Shown here: positions 12,384 to 18,763 of the stretch, in pieces
How positions within the stretch are numbered: the stretch's first letter is position 1
Layout: each line of letters opens with the position of its first letter
Source: a virus
IMG/VR virus record: IMGVR_UViG_3300025815_000103
Span: 1 to 24,288 of that record
Direction: 5' to 3' (one strand)
DNA length: 24,288 nt
Made by a program: the position numbers and the translations under genes
The notes under the pieces: generated by a model
What the model saw: only the letters and a program-made list of their open reading frames with translations
The model's database searches: none
What the model was told of the DNA's origin: nothing

Positions 12384-12976
12384 AACTGTTAGATATTAAG
12401 ATTAAAAGAAGAATTCACAGAATTCATTCTTCTTATAATCTATATCTACTTCCTCCAAACTCTTTCGGTATCAGCTTGCTGATACTCCTGCGGTTTGGTA
12501 GCCAAACATATGAGCATCGAAGATGCTTCAGCGCGTTTGGACAAACGGCCTCAGTTTCAACCAGTTAGTAGCAGTTTCTTAAACTGCTAGTTAGCCTTCA
12601 GTAATGAAGGCTTGTAGTTCGACCATAGGTCGAGGAGGGGGATTGTCCTGCCCTTCTCCTCAGCAGTTTTACTGCTGTCACTTCCAGCGGTTGATGAATC
12701 AACCGAGGGCAATCCTCTTAGTATCAGGCTGTTAGCCTGCTACTAAAAGCTGAAAAGTATAGCAGAATCTCAAGAGATTCTGAGGTACGGGGTCTGCCAA
12801 ATCGATTTTGGAACGTAGTTCCAAGCGGTCTATACTATATATAATCCCTCAGATCTGTATTACACACCTATTTTCCAAGCCTGGTTGTGCACACGATATC
12901 CACGAAACGACCAGCAAATCTGTTTAGTAAGCTGTTTATCAGAGACTTATGGGGATTGCTTAAAGCATATTATAGA

Positions 12977-13008
12977 CTTGCATTTTTAAAAAAAAAGCTG
13001 TAACTTCG
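12977..13008 (+). promoter_or_regulatory. Possible rightward promoter
   Basis: CTTG (12977-12980), exactly 20 bases rich in T and A, then TAACTTCG (13001-13008). The spacing equals that of the early promoters, but each element differs by one base from the consensus. It would start the late arm about 150 bases before the first gene. Confidence 0.45.
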
Positions 13009-13149
13009 CCAAAGCATTGTTAGCGATGATACTTCGAAGCTGTTTTGATTCTAAGGAGCTTCTAGAGGGGTTTGCAAGTGCAAACAAACAGACACTACGA
13101 AGCGTCAATCAAACTAATGAAGCTGTGAGAGGCGCAAAAACTGTTTTAT

Positions 13150-13157
13150 TATCTTTG
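13150..13157 (+). promoter_or_regulatory. -7 box abutting the first late gene
   Basis: TATCTTTG, a perfect -7 box, ends 4 bases before the ATG at 13162. There is no TTTG at the -33 position. If used, the message begins at or very near the ATG. Confidence 0.5.
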
Positions 13158-13161
13158 TGAC

Positions 13162-13653
13162 ATGAGAACAAAAAAGTACAACGGAGACCCAGTACCAGCA
13201 GAGTCAACTGCTACTAGAAAGCCTATGGATCCTAGGATGATTCAGGCTCTGAATGAGATGGTTGAATTCCAAAGAATGGCCAAAAGAAAGGATGAGGAAG
13301 AGATGCTTGGTTACCCTGCTTCTTATAGCGGGAGAGTAGAGGGTACGGAAGACCCTATTACAGCTTTGCTTGGTTTGGGACCTCAGTTTCTTAAGTCTGT
13401 AGGTAAGAAAGGAGTTCAAGCTTTGATGGGTGCTGTTAAGTCTGGCCAACCAGTTAAGCAAGCGGCTGATGACGTAGCCAGAATGGCTAGAAAGAACTAC
13501 CCAGATGAACCTTTGGACAGCGAAGCTTTGTACAAGTTGTTTGATGAGGCTGGTGTAGACAGTAACGTTTTGGATGAGTGGTTGGTTAATGCTACTTACG
13601 AACCAGGAGGCCCAGGATACAGAGTTATTAAGATGTCTAGGGACGTCAACTGA
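13162..13653 (+). CDS. Late protein of unknown function, 163 aa
   Basis: First gene of the rightward arm. It begins MRTKKYNGDPVPAES. The middle (ALLGLGPQFLKSVGKKGVQA) is a glycine-rich amphipathic stretch and the C-terminal half is acidic. Its last base is the first base of the next ATG. Possibly a minor virion or scaffold-like protein, but I recognise no family. Confidence 0.75.
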   Translation: MRTKKYNGDPVPAESTATRKPMDPRMIQALNEMVEFQRMAKRKDEEEMLGYPASYSGRVEGTEDPITALLGLGPQFLKSVGKKGVQALMGAVKSGQPVKQAADDVARMARKNYPDEPLDSEALYKLFDEAGVDSNVLDEWLVNATYEPGGPGYRVIKMSRDVN

Positions 13654-13784
13654 TGATCGTCAAGAAAAACAACAAATTTGAAGTTAGGAGTAAGAAAGGG
13701 AAACCTATGGGGAGTTACTCTAGCCGAGAAGAAGCTGTTAAACGTCTAAGACAGATTGAGTTTTTTAAGCGTAAAAAGCGATGA
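13653..13784 (+). CDS. Small basic phage protein, 43 aa
   Basis: Begins MIVKKNNKFEVRSKKGK, then SYSSREEAVKRLRQIEFFKR. This short strand-strand-helix unit (VRSKKGKPMGSY, SREEA, RLRQIE) is common in phage genomes, often beside portal or terminase genes; its role is not known. The start overlaps the upstream stop (TGATG) and its end overlaps the next ATG by 4 bases. Confidence 0.75.
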   Translation: MIVKKNNKFEVRSKKGKPMGSYSSREEAVKRLRQIEFFKRKKR

Positions 13785-14008
13785 AAGCCAAGAAGCGCGA
13801 CTACAAGAAAGAGTACAAGAAGTTCCAGGCTTCTACTAAGATGAAGAAGTACCGTGCTAAGCTCAATAAGTACAATCGCAAGAAGGGGACATACGGTAAT
13901 GGGGACAGCTTAGATGCGTCTCATAGAGGCGGTAAGATCGCTGGGTATGAGGCCGAGAGTAAGAATCGTGGGAGGAGGGAGAAGTCCAGATTGAGAAAAA
14001 AGAAATAA
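13781..14008 (+). CDS. Small basic protein, HNH-like pattern, 75 aa
   Basis: Begins MKAKKRDYKKEYKKFQAST. It has a basic N-terminal half, then GNGDSLDASHRGGK and NRGRREKSR. The order of a D-x-S-H step, a glycine pair and a late N-R-G-R resembles small phage HNH-like proteins in which the nuclease residues are altered. A DNA-binding structural or packaging accessory is plausible. The full HNH histidines are not present, so nuclease activity is unlikely. Confidence 0.7.
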   Translation: MKAKKRDYKKEYKKFQASTKMKKYRAKLNKYNRKKGTYGNGDSLDASHRGGKIAGYEAESKNRGRREKSRLRKKK

Positions 14009-14009
14009 C

Positions 14010-14017
14010 TATATTTG
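14010..14017 (+). promoter_or_regulatory. -7 box abutting the EF-hand-like gene
   Basis: TATATTTG ends 4 bases before the ATG at 14022, the same spacing as at 13162. No TTTG -33 element is seen. Confidence 0.45.
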
Positions 14018-14021
14018 TAGC

Positions 14022-14204
14022 ATGTACGCAAAGAAGAAAAAAAAGAAGCCGAGTCTTTACGGAAAGGGTGGTATGCTCAAGAAATATATGTCGGGAGGGA
14101 TTAAAAAGAACTCTTACAAAGAAGGCGGTGAATTTCCTGACCTGACTGGTGACGGTAAGGTGACTATGGCGGATATCCTCAAGGGTAGAGGAGTTGGGAA
14201 GTAA
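14022..14204 (+). CDS. Small EF-hand/dockerin-like protein, 60 aa
   Basis: A Lys-rich start (MYAKKKKKKPSLYGKGGML) and a glycine-rich middle precede FPDLTGDGKVTMADIL. Positions D40, T42, D44, K46, T48 and D51 match the 1-3-5-7-9-12 pattern of a calcium-binding EF-hand loop as found in dockerins. Similar short proteins occur in marine phages near structural genes; they are probably virion components, but this is inference. Confidence 0.7.
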   Translation: MYAKKKKKKPSLYGKGGMLKKYMSGGIKKNSYKEGGEFPDLTGDGKVTMADILKGRGVGK

Positions 14205-14260
14205 GAACTACTTCAACCCTAAATTAAAACGAATCAACCCTGCTTGGGTAGCAACTAAGA

Positions 14261-14731
14261 ATGCGGTTAAGCAAAAATTTAACTCTAAAGGAGGCGATCA
14301 AGTCAAACACGGCGAGTCGCCTAGGTATCCCCAACAATCCTGAAGAGTGGGAGATCCACAACTTACGCGCTGTAGCAGAAAATGTATTTCAGCCTGTACG
14401 CGATCACTTCGGGGTTCCAATCGGGGTAAGCAGTGGATATCGGTCAAAAGCCTTGAACAAAGCCATTGGAGGAAGTAAGTACTCTCAGCACATGATTGGG
14501 GAGGCGCTCGATATCGATGCAGATATCTACGGGAAGGTCACCAACGCAGAGATCTTCAACTACATCAAGAATAACCTCGAATGGGACCAGATGATCTGGG
14601 AGTTCGGGGATGATGAAGAACCCAACTGGGTGCATGTCTCTTACAAAGAAGCAGGCAGGAATCGTAAGCAGATCAAACGCGCCCGAAGAGACGAGAAGAA
14701 CAGAGTATACTACACCGTAGAGAATGGCTAA
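14261..14731 (+). CDS. M15 family peptidase (endolysin type)
   Basis: 156 residues. SSGYRSKALNKAIGGSKYSQ (57-76) followed by H77 and D84 (HMIGEALDID), with H125 in NWVHVSY, gives the zinc site of the M15A peptidase family. Such enzymes cut peptide bridges of peptidoglycan; in phages they serve as endolysins or as tail lysins. No signal peptide is present, so a holin or another route would be needed for lysis from inside. A basic C-terminus (RNRKQIKRARRDEK) may bind wall or DNA. It overlaps the next gene by 8 bases. Confidence 0.9.
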   Translation: MRLSKNLTLKEAIKSNTASRLGIPNNPEEWEIHNLRAVAENVFQPVRDHFGVPIGVSSGYRSKALNKAIGGSKYSQHMIGEALDIDADIYGKVTNAEIFNYIKNNLEWDQMIWEFGDDEEPNWVHVSYKEAGRNRKQIKRARRDEKNRVYYTVENG

Positions 14732-14858
14732 GCAAGTAAACAACTTCGCCCCAGAGGAACACAAAGTAAGTCGCCCTGGGGTACACGCTAAGACGAAGAC
14801 GTCAAGCAACAAGCGTAGCAAGAACTACAAAAAGGGATACCGTGGACAAGGTAGATAA
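14724..14858 (+). CDS. Small basic protein, 44 aa
   Basis: Begins MAKQVNNFAPEEHKVSRPG and ends SKNYKKGYRGQGR. Short basic proteins of this shape (H-A-K-T-K-T-S, then KNYKK and GQGR) are often found near terminase genes of phages; the role is unknown. It starts inside the end of the peptidase gene and overlaps the glycosyltransferase start by 17 bases. Confidence 0.7.
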   Translation: MAKQVNNFAPEEHKVSRPGVHAKTKTSSNKRSKNYKKGYRGQGR

Positions 14859-15609
14859 GCCTTCAGTCTGCTTTTTCATGTTGTATTACAAGCGCCCTGA
14901 ACTTACCAGGATGTCTATGTGGCACATGGCTAAGGTATTAAAGAAGTTTAGAGACGCTGGTCATGAATGCACTACGGTGGTTGTTGGAGATGAAGAAGAT
15001 CAAGAGGCTTATTGCAAAAAGCTTGGTTTGAATCATTATAAGCACGAAAACAACCCCTTGTCAAAAAAATTCAATTTTACTTTTAAAACCGCTGTCGATC
15101 AGGACAAGGACTACATTTGCTGGATAGGTAGCAACAGTGTTCACTCTGATGAATTCTGGGATAAGTGCCTACAAAAACTTAAGGGACCCCCTGTGGCTTC
15201 GTTTGGCAGCAAGAACTGCACTATTGTTTCAAACGATTTTTTAAACCCCAGAACTAAAACTTGGGTTTCTAGACATTATTCTTTTTGCTCTTGCGGTCAA
15301 TTTTACTTCACTCTAACCATAAAAAAGACATTTAACGTTTCTGATATTTTTACTAGTCGTCTAGACGAAAAGAAAATGGGGTTTGATGCAGTCATAAACA
15401 GAGGCATAAAAAACAAATGGGGTGCAAAAGTTTTTGAAGAACTCCCTATGGACCCCCTCGACTGCGTTGATGTAAAAGGCGATAACGATATTCACGGCTT
15501 TGAAGTTTACGACATGCCTTATTATAAGCAACACTACACTAGAGATGAAGTTTACAGCAAGCTTGAGGAGCTTCAAATGTTAGAGTCCCGTGAATTTAAA
15601 TACCCGTAA
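14842..15609 (+). CDS. Putative GT-A type glycosyltransferase
   Basis: 255 residues. The start SVCFFMLYYKRPELTRMSM and the following TTVVVGDEED are like the nucleotide-sugar end of family 2-type transferases. The place of the DXD motif is held by NSVHSD (about 97-102), so the fold is probable but catalytic residues are uncertain. The GTG at 14842 gives the best length; ATG 14878 is the alternative. The gene is AT-richer than the M15 gene before it and uses many TTT and AAA codons, a sign of separate origin. The end overlaps the leftward gene by 37 bases. Confidence 0.6.
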   Translation: MDKVDKPSVCFFMLYYKRPELTRMSMWHMAKVLKKFRDAGHECTTVVVGDEEDQEAYCKKLGLNHYKHENNPLSKKFNFTFKTAVDQDKDYICWIGSNSVHSDEFWDKCLQKLKGPPVASFGSKNCTIVSNDFLNPRTKTWVSRHYSFCSCGQFYFTLTIKKTFNVSDIFTSRLDEKKMGFDAVINRGIKNKWGAKVFEELPMDPLDCVDVKGDNDIHGFEVYDMPYYKQHYTRDEVYSKLEELQMLESREFKYP

Positions 15610-16013
15610 AAACGCTGTACCGCTAGCCTACCTTTCTGTGACAGCGCATAGCGAACTCTGTAGTTATATTTTGTCTCATCACGGAACAGATGATCCTCTA
15701 GTGTCTGAGAGGGAGTAAGCTTATCGAAATGTTTGTATAGGTACCCCGCTATAACCAGAGGGTATATCATCCTGTCAGCTAGGTTTTTACGATTCATACC
15801 ATATTCAGACGCTACGTAGTCAATCGTGAAAAACTCTAAGTCGTAAAGGAACAACATGAGGTGTAGATACGACTTGGTTAAGTCTGGGCTACTCTCTAAG
15901 AACTCGTTCGTAGCTGACCGCAGGTTCTTTAAATAGTTATGCTTTACGTATTTATCTGGGAGCTTAGAGAAGTCTCTAAATAACCTGGATCTTTTTACAG
16001 TGGACTTAGGCAT
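15573..16013 (-). CDS. Putative winged-helix regulator, 146 aa
   Basis: The only leftward gene in the late arm. It begins MPKSTVKRSRLFRDFSK. The part FTIDYVASEYGMNRKNLADR could be a helix-turn-helix, followed by a strand-rich piece (NYRVRYALSQKGRLAVQRF) like the wing of PadR/MarR-type regulators. It is divergent from the gene at 16054, with a dyad over the shared promoter region, which is the usual layout of a self-regulating repressor. Function is inference from shape and position. Confidence 0.55.
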   Translation of the reverse strand: MPKSTVKRSRLFRDFSKLPDKYVKHNYLKNLRSATNEFLESSPDLTKSYLHLMLFLYDLEFFTIDYVASEYGMNRKNLADRMIYPLVIAGYLYKHFDKLTPSQTLEDHLFRDETKYNYRVRYALSQKGRLAVQRFYGYLNSRDSNI

Positions 16014-16026
16014 ATGAATTGTGTTG

Positions 16027-16039
16027 TATCTTTGAGATA
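16027..16039 (+). promoter_or_regulatory. -7 box inside a dyad (possible operator)
   Basis: TATCTTTG (16027-16034) is a perfect -7 box for the gene at 16054. It lies within the inverted repeat TATCT-TTG-AGATA (16027-16039), which extends imperfectly outward (TTG/CAA). A protein bound here would block the promoter. The leader is about 15-20 bases. Confidence 0.5.
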
Positions 16040-16053
16040 AACAAATTTACATC

Positions 16054-16356
16054 ATGGACTCTAAGACCACCCTCTTCTTCGCCGAAATGTACTCACTCGT
16101 CAAGAAGATGGAGGAGACTATCGACGAATTCGGAATGAAAGATCAGACGCTAGCCTCCATTGTCGTAGGAGTTATCGACTTCGATGAAATTGAACACGGC
16201 GATACAGACGCCGAAATGAAGACCATGTACAGCTTCAACCTGCAAAGCAGAGCAGAGTTAGAAGCTGTCAAGGAAGTCATGGACAATGCATACAAAGACG
16301 AAGACGATATCGACCTCGATGAACTATTGGGTGACTTGGGTATATCGTTAAACTAA
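16054..16356 (+). CDS. Acidic protein, 100 aa
   Basis: Begins MDSKTTLFFAEMYSLVKKM. Strongly acidic, helical, with Asp-rich tracts near the end (KDEDDIDLDELLGDLG). It could be a DNA mimic or a chaperone for a basic partner. First gene after the dyad-bearing promoter; its stop shares a base with the next ATG. No family recognised. Confidence 0.7.
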   Translation: MDSKTTLFFAEMYSLVKKMEETIDEFGMKDQTLASIVVGVIDFDEIEHGDTDAEMKTMYSFNLQSRAELEAVKEVMDNAYKDEDDIDLDELLGDLGISLN

Positions 16357-16592
16357 TGGAAGGACTTATTAGAAAGATCGTCATCGGCAAAGAGCCGAAA
16401 GACGGCATGGCGTACTATATCGGTATGCGAGCAGGAAAAGGAGAAGTGTCTGCTATCTTGGAAGATGACTACCATCTTCATAAATTTGGTAAGAAAAGAT
16501 ACCTCATCTATATCGAGAACGAAGAAGGAACCCTCCTTTGGAAGAGCGTGGACGAAATGCCTTGCATGCTAGAATTCGATTTAAATTTTTAA
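16356..16592 (+). CDS. Hypothetical protein, 78 aa
   Basis: Begins MEGLIRKIVIGKEPKDGMA. Probably a small beta protein (KRYLIYIENEEGTLLWKSV). It lies between the acidic protein (1-base overlap) and the GroES-like gene (3 bases). Function unknown. Confidence 0.7.
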   Translation: MEGLIRKIVIGKEPKDGMAYYIGMRAGKGEVSAILEDDYHLHKFGKKRYLIYIENEEGTLLWKSVDEMPCMLEFDLNF

Positions 16593-16595
16593 TTA

Positions 16596-17180
16596 ATGAA
16601 AACGTTTGACTTGTTCGTTGTTGAAATCAAGAAACGCATCAACGACACCATGAAAACCGAAAGCGGATTAGAACTCTATATAGACAACAGATTTAATGAA
16701 TTCCAAAACAGAACCACAGAAGCGCCCGTCGTGGCGGTCCCGTTTAAATACGATACTGGAGTCGAAGTGGGTGACACACTCTACTTCCATCATCTTGTTG
16801 TTATTAACGATGGTCAGCCTCTTACTGGTGATGATGATCACTATCTTGTACGGTTTGATCCTAATCACACCGTTAATAACCAGGCTATTGCTTACAAGTC
16901 TGCAAAGACTGGGGACATACGTCCGCTGGCGGGCTGGTCACTTCTCGAACGAGTGGAAGAAAGAGAAGAGAAACAGTCTGATATTATCGACGTTGTTAAA
17001 CTTAAGGAAAGCCCTGTCACGAAAGGGAAGGTCTCTTTTACTCCGCCTTGGGTGGAAGAGCTAGGTCTCGAAGTAGGAGACGTAGTTGGGTTCAAAAAGA
17101 ACATGGATTACCGCATTACAATCGAGGGTACAGAGTATTACCGCGTCCGAGCAGAAGACTTGATGTATGTCGAAAGGTAA
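16596..17180 (+). CDS. GroES-like co-chaperonin with duplicated fold
   Basis: 194 residues. The C-terminal part, GLEVGDVVGFKKNMDYRITI (157-176) then EGTEYYRVRAEDLMYV (177-192), follows the end of GroES: a GD-x-V turn, a strand, an x-I-x-G-x-E-Y hairpin and an ED-x-x-x-V finish. Residues 24-70 (SGLELYI, VVAVPF, GVEVGDTLYF) look like the start of the same barrel, so the whole may hold two GroES-like parts with a long insert. It would cap host GroEL during capsid folding, as gp31 of T4 does. A mobile loop cannot be identified surely. Confidence 0.6.
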   Translation: MKTFDLFVVEIKKRINDTMKTESGLELYIDNRFNEFQNRTTEAPVVAVPFKYDTGVEVGDTLYFHHLVVINDGQPLTGDDDHYLVRFDPNHTVNNQAIAYKSAKTGDIRPLAGWSLLERVEEREEKQSDIIDVVKLKESPVTKGKVSFTPPWVEELGLEVGDVVGFKKNMDYRITIEGTEYYRVRAEDLMYVER

Positions 17181-17457
17181 GTTCACTACTATCAGCGCGG
17201 CTGAGCGCCTCATGTCTAGTATGGAGGTGGCTATCAACAACATGATCGAGGAGATAAAGAAGCCTGTCGATCCTGAAGCTGGTGGGTCTGCCCGAAAAGC
17301 GGAGCTACAGTCTATCAAGCAGACAGCTATTGATTGCAAAGAGCTTCTGGTAGAGCGCCAGAGACTAGAACAAATGGTTAAAGACCTCAGAGACAATGGA
17401 GAAATCGAACAAGAAAAAGACTACTCAGGTGGATTCGCCGAGCGCTTCTCGAAGTAA
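17167..17457 (+). CDS. Hypothetical helical protein, 96 aa
   Basis: Begins MSKGKFTTISAAERLMSSM. Long charged helices (KAELQSIKQTAIDCKELLVE and on) suggest a coiled coil, and position upstream of TerL with this shape would fit a small terminase subunit, but no HTH is clear. It overlaps the GroES-like gene by 14 bases and the next gene by 62. Confidence 0.6.
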   Translation: MSKGKFTTISAAERLMSSMEVAINNMIEEIKKPVDPEAGGSARKAELQSIKQTAIDCKELLVERQRLEQMVKDLRDNGEIEQEKDYSGGFAERFSK

Positions 17458-17578
17458 AGCTAGCGGATTGATCTACTGGGACGACTATGACTTTGATAAT
17501 CAGACAGATACGGCTGGTTACTTAAAGGAAGACTTCAACATTATCTACGATGCCCCAGCAGGACGGAACTCTAACTGA
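17396..17578 (+). CDS. Small protein, 60 aa
   Basis: Begins MEKSNKKKTTQVDSPSASR, then SGLIYWDDYDFDNQTD. Ser/Lys-rich start followed by an acidic aromatic part. The long overlap (62 bases) with the upstream gene makes the start uncertain, but the part after 17458 is in no other gene. Function unknown. Confidence 0.55.
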   Translation: MEKSNKKKTTQVDSPSASRSKASGLIYWDDYDFDNQTDTAGYLKEDFNIIYDAPAGRNSN

Positions 17579-17804
17579 CTATCCTTCGACTATAGATTAC
17601 TACAGCGATGAATGGACTCATGACTGGTCTACCGATGTATCTAGCACCGTACATTTTAATCCATGTAACACGCCTAACCCACCGTGGTGGTGCGAAGAAC
17701 ACGAACCAATCCCGATCGAACCGAACATTTTAATGATTGTTGGAATGTTCACATTTGGAACATTACTTTTGACAAAGAAATGCACCCGTAGCTCAGCTGG
17801 ATAG
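17550..17804 (+). CDS. Small membrane protein ending inside tRNA-Arg
   Basis: 84 residues. Begins [18 protein letters not shown], with a Pro/Trp-rich middle ([17 protein letters not shown]) holding two cysteines. One membrane span follows (about 58-76, [19 protein letters not shown]). The tail CTRSSAG and the stop are read from the first 23 bases of the tRNA gene, so the original C-terminus may have been replaced when the tRNA arrived. The topology would leave the N-terminal part outside the cytoplasm if inserted tail-first. Function unknown. Confidence 0.6.
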   Translation: MPQQDGTLTDYPSTIDYYSDEWTHDWSTDVSSTVHFNPCNTPNPPWWCEEHEPIPIEPNILMIVGMFTFGTLLLTKKCTRSSAG

Positions 17805-17855
17805 AGCATCTGCCTTCTAAGCAGACGGTCACAGGTTCGAATCCTGTCGGGTGTA
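17782..17855 (+). tRNA. tRNA-Arg (anticodon TCT)
   Basis: 74 bases fold as a full cloverleaf: acceptor GCACCCG/CGGGTGT with a G-T end pair, D arm GCTC/GAGC, anticodon arm TCTGC-CTTCTAA-GCAGA with anticodon TCT, T arm ACAGG-TTCGAAT-CCTGT and discriminator A. CCA is not encoded. It reads AGA, a codon used often in the late genes. Confidence 0.95.
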
Positions 17856-17869
17856 CTAATTAAGTATCA

Positions 17870-18763
17870 ATGAAAATAAGAATCTACTGGGATGGATCTA
17901 CCCTATGGAGAGACAGTGGGGCTAAGTTATCCCTTAATGAAAGCGATCTTTTTGATTTAAGGGATTTCTTTTATCTGTATGAGGATCGACAAAAAATAAT
18001 TAATGATGGGTACATCATTATGTACGTTCACAGGAGGCACTTAGAATCAATCAGCAAGCTCGTTTCATGGGTCCCTAGCAACGTGAGGTTAATATTATGG
18101 ACCAACGATTGGGCTCCTATTGACGTTCTCACTAAAATTCCTGATTGCACTTTTTTAGCGCCGTATATAATTAAAGATAAGGTTATCTCCTCTAGGCTGA
18201 ACTCCAGGTATATTACTCAACCAGGATATAAGTTTGAGTCAGAAATAGATTTTGACAGCTGTGATGTAGCTTTTTATGGAACCTTAAGTTGGGACACCGA
18301 TGCACACAGAGACAGAAACAAGATCGTAAAAAAAATACTAGAAAACGTAGATAGCAAAATATTTTTTAAAAGGGAGAACGATCATGTCCCAATGAATAGA
18401 AATAATTTTGATTTCAACCTATTGGTTAAAAGTCAATCAAATGCTTATAGAGCTGCAAAGTTTTCGATTTGCGCAACCTCAGGAAAACCTGGCTTTTCTC
18501 ACATTCAGAGCAATAGGCTGTTTAACGTTATGGCTTCGGGTGGTTGCCCTTTAGTTTTGAGAAATGAAGGCATTGAGGACTATGTAACGGATGGTGTTAA
18601 TGGAAGGATATTTGAAACGGCTGAGCATGCTTTAGACATAATAAACGAAACCAGTAGACTTGACTCCGATAAAATGAAAAAAGAATCTCTGTCTTGTTTT
18701 TTGGAAAACCACACCATAGACGTGCTTTATAGCAAGCTATTAGACATACTGAAAAATGGATGA
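17870..18763 (+). CDS. GT-B type glycosyltransferase (group 1/CgeB-like)
   Basis: 297 residues. The C-terminal half has the donor-site pattern of group 1 transferases: SNRLFNVMASGGCPLVL (214-230), E233-G-I then DYVTDGVNGRIF (237-248). The N-terminal half includes VRLILWTNDW and CDVAFYGTLSWD (131-142), as in CgeB-type enzymes. It likely adds sugars to DNA bases, virion proteins or host surface polymers; the substrate cannot be told. It overlaps the next glycosyltransferase by 8 bases and starts 14 bases after the tRNA. Codons are AT-rich with much AAA, ATA and TTT, unlike TerL next door. Confidence 0.75.
   Translation: MKIRIYWDGSTLWRDSGAKLSLNESDLFDLRDFFYLYEDRQKIINDGYIIMYVHRRHLESISKLVSWVPSNVRLILWTNDWAPIDVLTKIPDCTFLAPYIIKDKVISSRLNSRYITQPGYKFESEIDFDSCDVAFYGTLSWDTDAHRDRNKIVKKILENVDSKIFFKRENDHVPMNRNNFDFNLLVKSQSNAYRAAKFSICATSGKPGFSHIQSNRLFNVMASGGCPLVLRNEGIEDYVTDGVNGRIFETAEHALDIINETSRLDSDKMKKESLSCFLENHTIDVLYSKLLDILKNG

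Larger units (their letters stand above)
11044..12824. repeat. Field of about 48 short hairpins, each of different sequence
   Basis: Short inverted repeats follow one another every 20-45 bases. Stems are mostly 6-9 bp, loops mostly 3 bases. Examples: 11160-11176, 11316-11332, 11678-11694, 11764-11784, 11826-11848, 11902-11920 (extended by an outer 6 bp to 11896-11927), 11932-11949 (perfect 18-base palindrome), 11959-11977, 12034-12052, 12097-12115, 12207-12223, 12321-12338, 12468-12485, 12569-12589 (9 bp), 12593-12612, 12688-12705, 12718-12746, 12763-12782, 12808-12824. I counted 12 before the basic gene, 23 inside it and 13 after it. Stems are unrelated in sequence except three in the KPKAS repeats. 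Many loops read C(GAA)G on the leftward strand. Confidence 0.85.
12384..13161. other. Divergent intergenic region, hairpin-rich left half
   Basis: 778 bases between the leftward and rightward arms, with no credible gene. The left part (to 12824) holds at least 13 hairpins of the field, including a 9 bp stem at 12406-12434 around a smaller GAATT/AATTC hairpin. A longer stem joins 12632-12640 to 12651-12661. Two competing hairpins (12797-12811 and 12808-12824) share TTGG. GGATTG (12640-12645) could also pair with CAATCC (12710-12715), enclosing two hairpins. The right part is AT-rich, has no dense hairpins, a run of nine A near 12988-12996 and a promoter-like site. An origin, a packaging site or a long structured leader would fit here. 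Confidence 0.6.

Noticed and set aside
12064-12399. Rightward open frame of 111 codons, rich in Phe and Ala, opposite the basic gene
   Set aside because: It is the mirror of the Lys codons of the leftward gene (AAG gives CTT, AAA gives TTT) and has no start context or neighbours in that direction.
11044-12824. CRISPR array
   Set aside because: There is no common direct repeat and no even spacer length; each stem differs in sequence.
11044-12824. A chain of intrinsic terminators
   Set aside because: Most stems lie inside genes and lack a following T run on either strand; terminators every 30 bases make no sense.
11044-12824. Dispersed palindromic insertion elements (REP, RPE, MITE type)
   Set aside because: Such elements are copies of one sequence; here stems are unrelated except within the KPKAS repeats.
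17782-17870. Prophage attachment site at the tRNA
   Set aside because: No integrase gene and no second copy of the tRNA end are seen in the window.
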